A DNA stretch of 44,893 nt from Winslowiella iniecta (GTDB lineage Bacteria > Pseudomonadota > Gammaproteobacteria > Enterobacterales > Enterobacteriaceae), in contig NZ_JRXE01000008.1 of the NCBI RefSeq assembly GCF_001267535.1, positions 42,812 to 87,704 of the forward strand, given 5' to 3'. This document shows, one piece after another, positions 43,579 to 44,893 of the stretch. A program made the translations under genes and the position numbers. Every line of letters begins with the position of its first letter. Within the stretch, counting starts at the first letter, position 1. A model generated the notes under the pieces. It did no database searches. It was not told the origin of the DNA and was given only the letters and a program-made list of their open reading frames with translations.

Positions 43579-44893
43579 ATGCAGAGCAGACAAATGAAAA
43601 AGCGCACGCTTTCAGGTTTTGCAAAAAATCCGCGCAGCGGGATCGGCAAGTTTATGGTTCTTTCCCAGCTGGCAATCCAGGTCTCCCTCGCCACCGCCCC
43701 CTTTTATGCCCACAGTGCTGTTGCCGCACCGGACGACAACGCGCTTAAGTGGTACCAGTCCGGCAACCTGACGCCGGAAGAACAGGCGCGTTATCAGCAG
43801 CAGACCGGTCACCTCGCCAGCGCCGCCGCGCTGCTGAGTGAGCAGGATTCCACCGCGGCCGTGTCCGGCATGGCGCGCTCCGCCGCCACCGGAGCACTGA
43901 ACAACGAAGTCTCGGGCTGGCTGAACCAGTTTGGCACCGCCCGCATCCAGCTGAATCTCGATGATAAATTTACTCTTAACGGCAGCCAGGCCGATGTGCT
44001 GCTGCCGCTGTATGAAAACGACAGCGCCCTGCTGTTCACCCAGCTCGGCCTGCGCCGCCTCGAGCAACGCACCACCGGTAACCTCGGCCTCGGCGCGCGT
44101 GCCTTTACCGGCGACTGGATGTTCGGCGTTAATACCTTCTATGATAACGACTTTACTGGCGACAATCGCCGGGCGGGCGTTGGCGTCGAGGCGTGGCGCG
44201 ACTACCTGCACCTTTCCGGCAACAGCTACTTCCGCCTGAGTAACTGGCACCCGTCGCGCGACTTCGCTGACTACGATGAACGCCCGGCCAACGGCTATGA
44301 TATCCGCGTCGAAGGCTGGCTGCCGGCGTATCCGCAGCTTGGCGCAAAACTGATGTTTGAGCAGTATCAGGGCGATGAAGTGGCGCTGTTCGGCAAGGAC
44401 CAGCGTCAGAAGGATCCATGGGCGTTTACCGGCGGCGTCAGCTACACGCCGATCCCGCTGCTGACACTCGGTGCTGAACACCGTGCGGGCAAAAATGGCC
44501 AACAGGACTCACAAATCACCCTCGCGCTGAGCTACCGCCCCGGCGAGCCGTGGCACAAGCAGATCAACCCGGATAATGTCGGTGCCTCCCGCCTGCTGAG
44601 CGGCAGTCGCCACGACCTGGTCGAGCGTAATAACAGCATCGTGCTCGACTACCGCAAGCAGGAGACCCTGACGCTGGGGCTGCCGGAAAATGCCACCGGT
44701 AAGGGCCTCGGCGTGCTGGCGCTCAGCTATACGCTGAAAAATACCTACCCGGTGCAAAATATTAGTTGGGCATCCCCGGCGCTGATTGCGGCAGGCGGCA
44801 TCATCACTCCAGCGGGTGATGGCCGTATTGATATCTCTCTGCCGTCGTGGCGGGGAAGCAACCCTAACCGCTATACCCTGACCGGCACCGTCA
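43579..44893 (+). CDS. Intimin/invasin-type inverse autotransporter (partial, open at right edge)
   Basis: At least 438 residues, with no stop before the window ends. The start is uncertain (ATG 43579 or 43594). A long signal region (KFMVLSQLAIQVSLATAPFYAHSAVA) is typical of large outer-membrane adhesins. Then comes an inverse-autotransporter beta-domain (WLNQFGTARIQLNLDDKF, DVLLPLYEND, NLGLGARAF, GVNTFYDNDFTGDNRRAGVGVE, SYFRLSNW, YDERPANGYDIRVEGWLPAYPQLGAKL). It is closed by LVERNNSIVLDYRKQE, the signature at the start of the passenger. The passenger (probably Ig-like repeats) begins about residue 375 and is cut. It inserts in the outer membrane and exposes the C-terminal passenger. It may be an adhesin; the partner is unknown. 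Confidence 0.88.
   Translation, partial: MQSRQMKKRTLSGFAKNPRSGIGKFMVLSQLAIQVSLATAPFYAHSAVAAPDDNALKWYQSGNLTPEEQARYQQQTGHLASAAALLSEQDSTAAVSGMARSAATGALNNEVSGWLNQFGTARIQLNLDDKFTLNGSQADVLLPLYENDSALLFTQLGLRRLEQRTTGNLGLGARAFTGDWMFGVNTFYDNDFTGDNRRAGVGVEAWRDYLHLSGNSYFRLSNWHPSRDFADYDERPANGYDIRVEGWLPAYPQLGAKLMFEQYQGDEVALFGKDQRQKDPWAFTGGVSYTPIPLLTLGAEHRAGKNGQQDSQITLALSYRPGEPWHKQINPDNVGASRLLSGSRHDLVERNNSIVLDYRKQETLTLGLPENATGKGLGVLALSYTLKNTYPVQNISWASPALIAAGGIITPAGDGRIDISLPSWRGSNPNRYTLTGTV

Noticed and set aside
43612-44502. A 296-codon minus-strand frame opposite the inverse autotransporter.
   Set aside because: The plus strand has an unbroken intimin-type beta-domain with signal peptide; the antisense frame is low-complexity and follows from GC-rich codon use.
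1-44893. CRISPR arrays, tRNA or rRNA genes, insertion sequences, and a dif site.
   Set aside because: No regularly spaced repeats, cloverleaf-like stretches, transposase motifs or dif-like sequence were seen.

Overview
The window is a piece of an enterobacterial chromosome close to the replication terminus. Gene content and order resemble Escherichia coli over long stretches (bioD2-mlc-ynfL-ynfM, tus-fumC-manA-ydgA, add-ydgJ, ynfA-ynfB-ynfD). The moderately high GC content, the guaD-xdhABC cluster and the Rhs-type insertions point to Erwiniaceae (Pantoea/Erwinia-like) or a near relative; that placement is inference. A Ter site directly upstream of tus marks the terminus.

Layout. 1-5293 (minus): guaD-xdhA-xdhB-xdhC, converting guanine to xanthine to urate, with two PurR/LacI-type operators upstream. 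5696-9114: ydfG, ynfA, ynfB, ynfD and a 14-helix drug-efflux-type MFS protein. 9544-13001 (plus): a four-gene osmoprotectant ABC importer (osmY-osmX-osmW-osmV type). 13082-17025 (minus): an accessory island with a secreted trypsin-like protease, two intact miniature Rhs proteins and a third whose core was removed by an internal deletion. 17194-27213: the terminus core bioD2, mlc, ynfL/ynfM, Ter-tus, fumC, manA, ydgA. 27300-28828: a relic resembling the MalY C-terminus, next to another miniature Rhs gene, directly upstream of add. 29053-31230: add and ydgJ. 31349-39483: arabinose uptake and catabolism (araC, araHGF, divergent araBA) without araD. 39686-40600: yddG. 40882-42490: relics of a GlxA-type regulator, a UbiD-type decarboxylase and smaller scraps. 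42491-43301: a type-44 polymorphic toxin overlapping a membrane-anchored putative immunity gene. 43579-end: the start of an intimin/invasin-type inverse autotransporter, open at the right edge.

The most interesting content is the set of miniature Rhs proteins: a start codon, about 65 residues of Rhs-associated core, a hydrophobic glycine-rich segment and a variable C-terminus, without the giant Rhs shell. Two of them end in domains with a His-Gly...Leu-Ile-x-Cys arrangement whose His-Cys spacing matches clostridial-toxin (C80) cysteine protease domains. The other two share a different, unrecognised C-terminal domain. None has an evident immunity gene beside it. The toxin-44/immunity pair is a second, independent polymorphic-toxin module.
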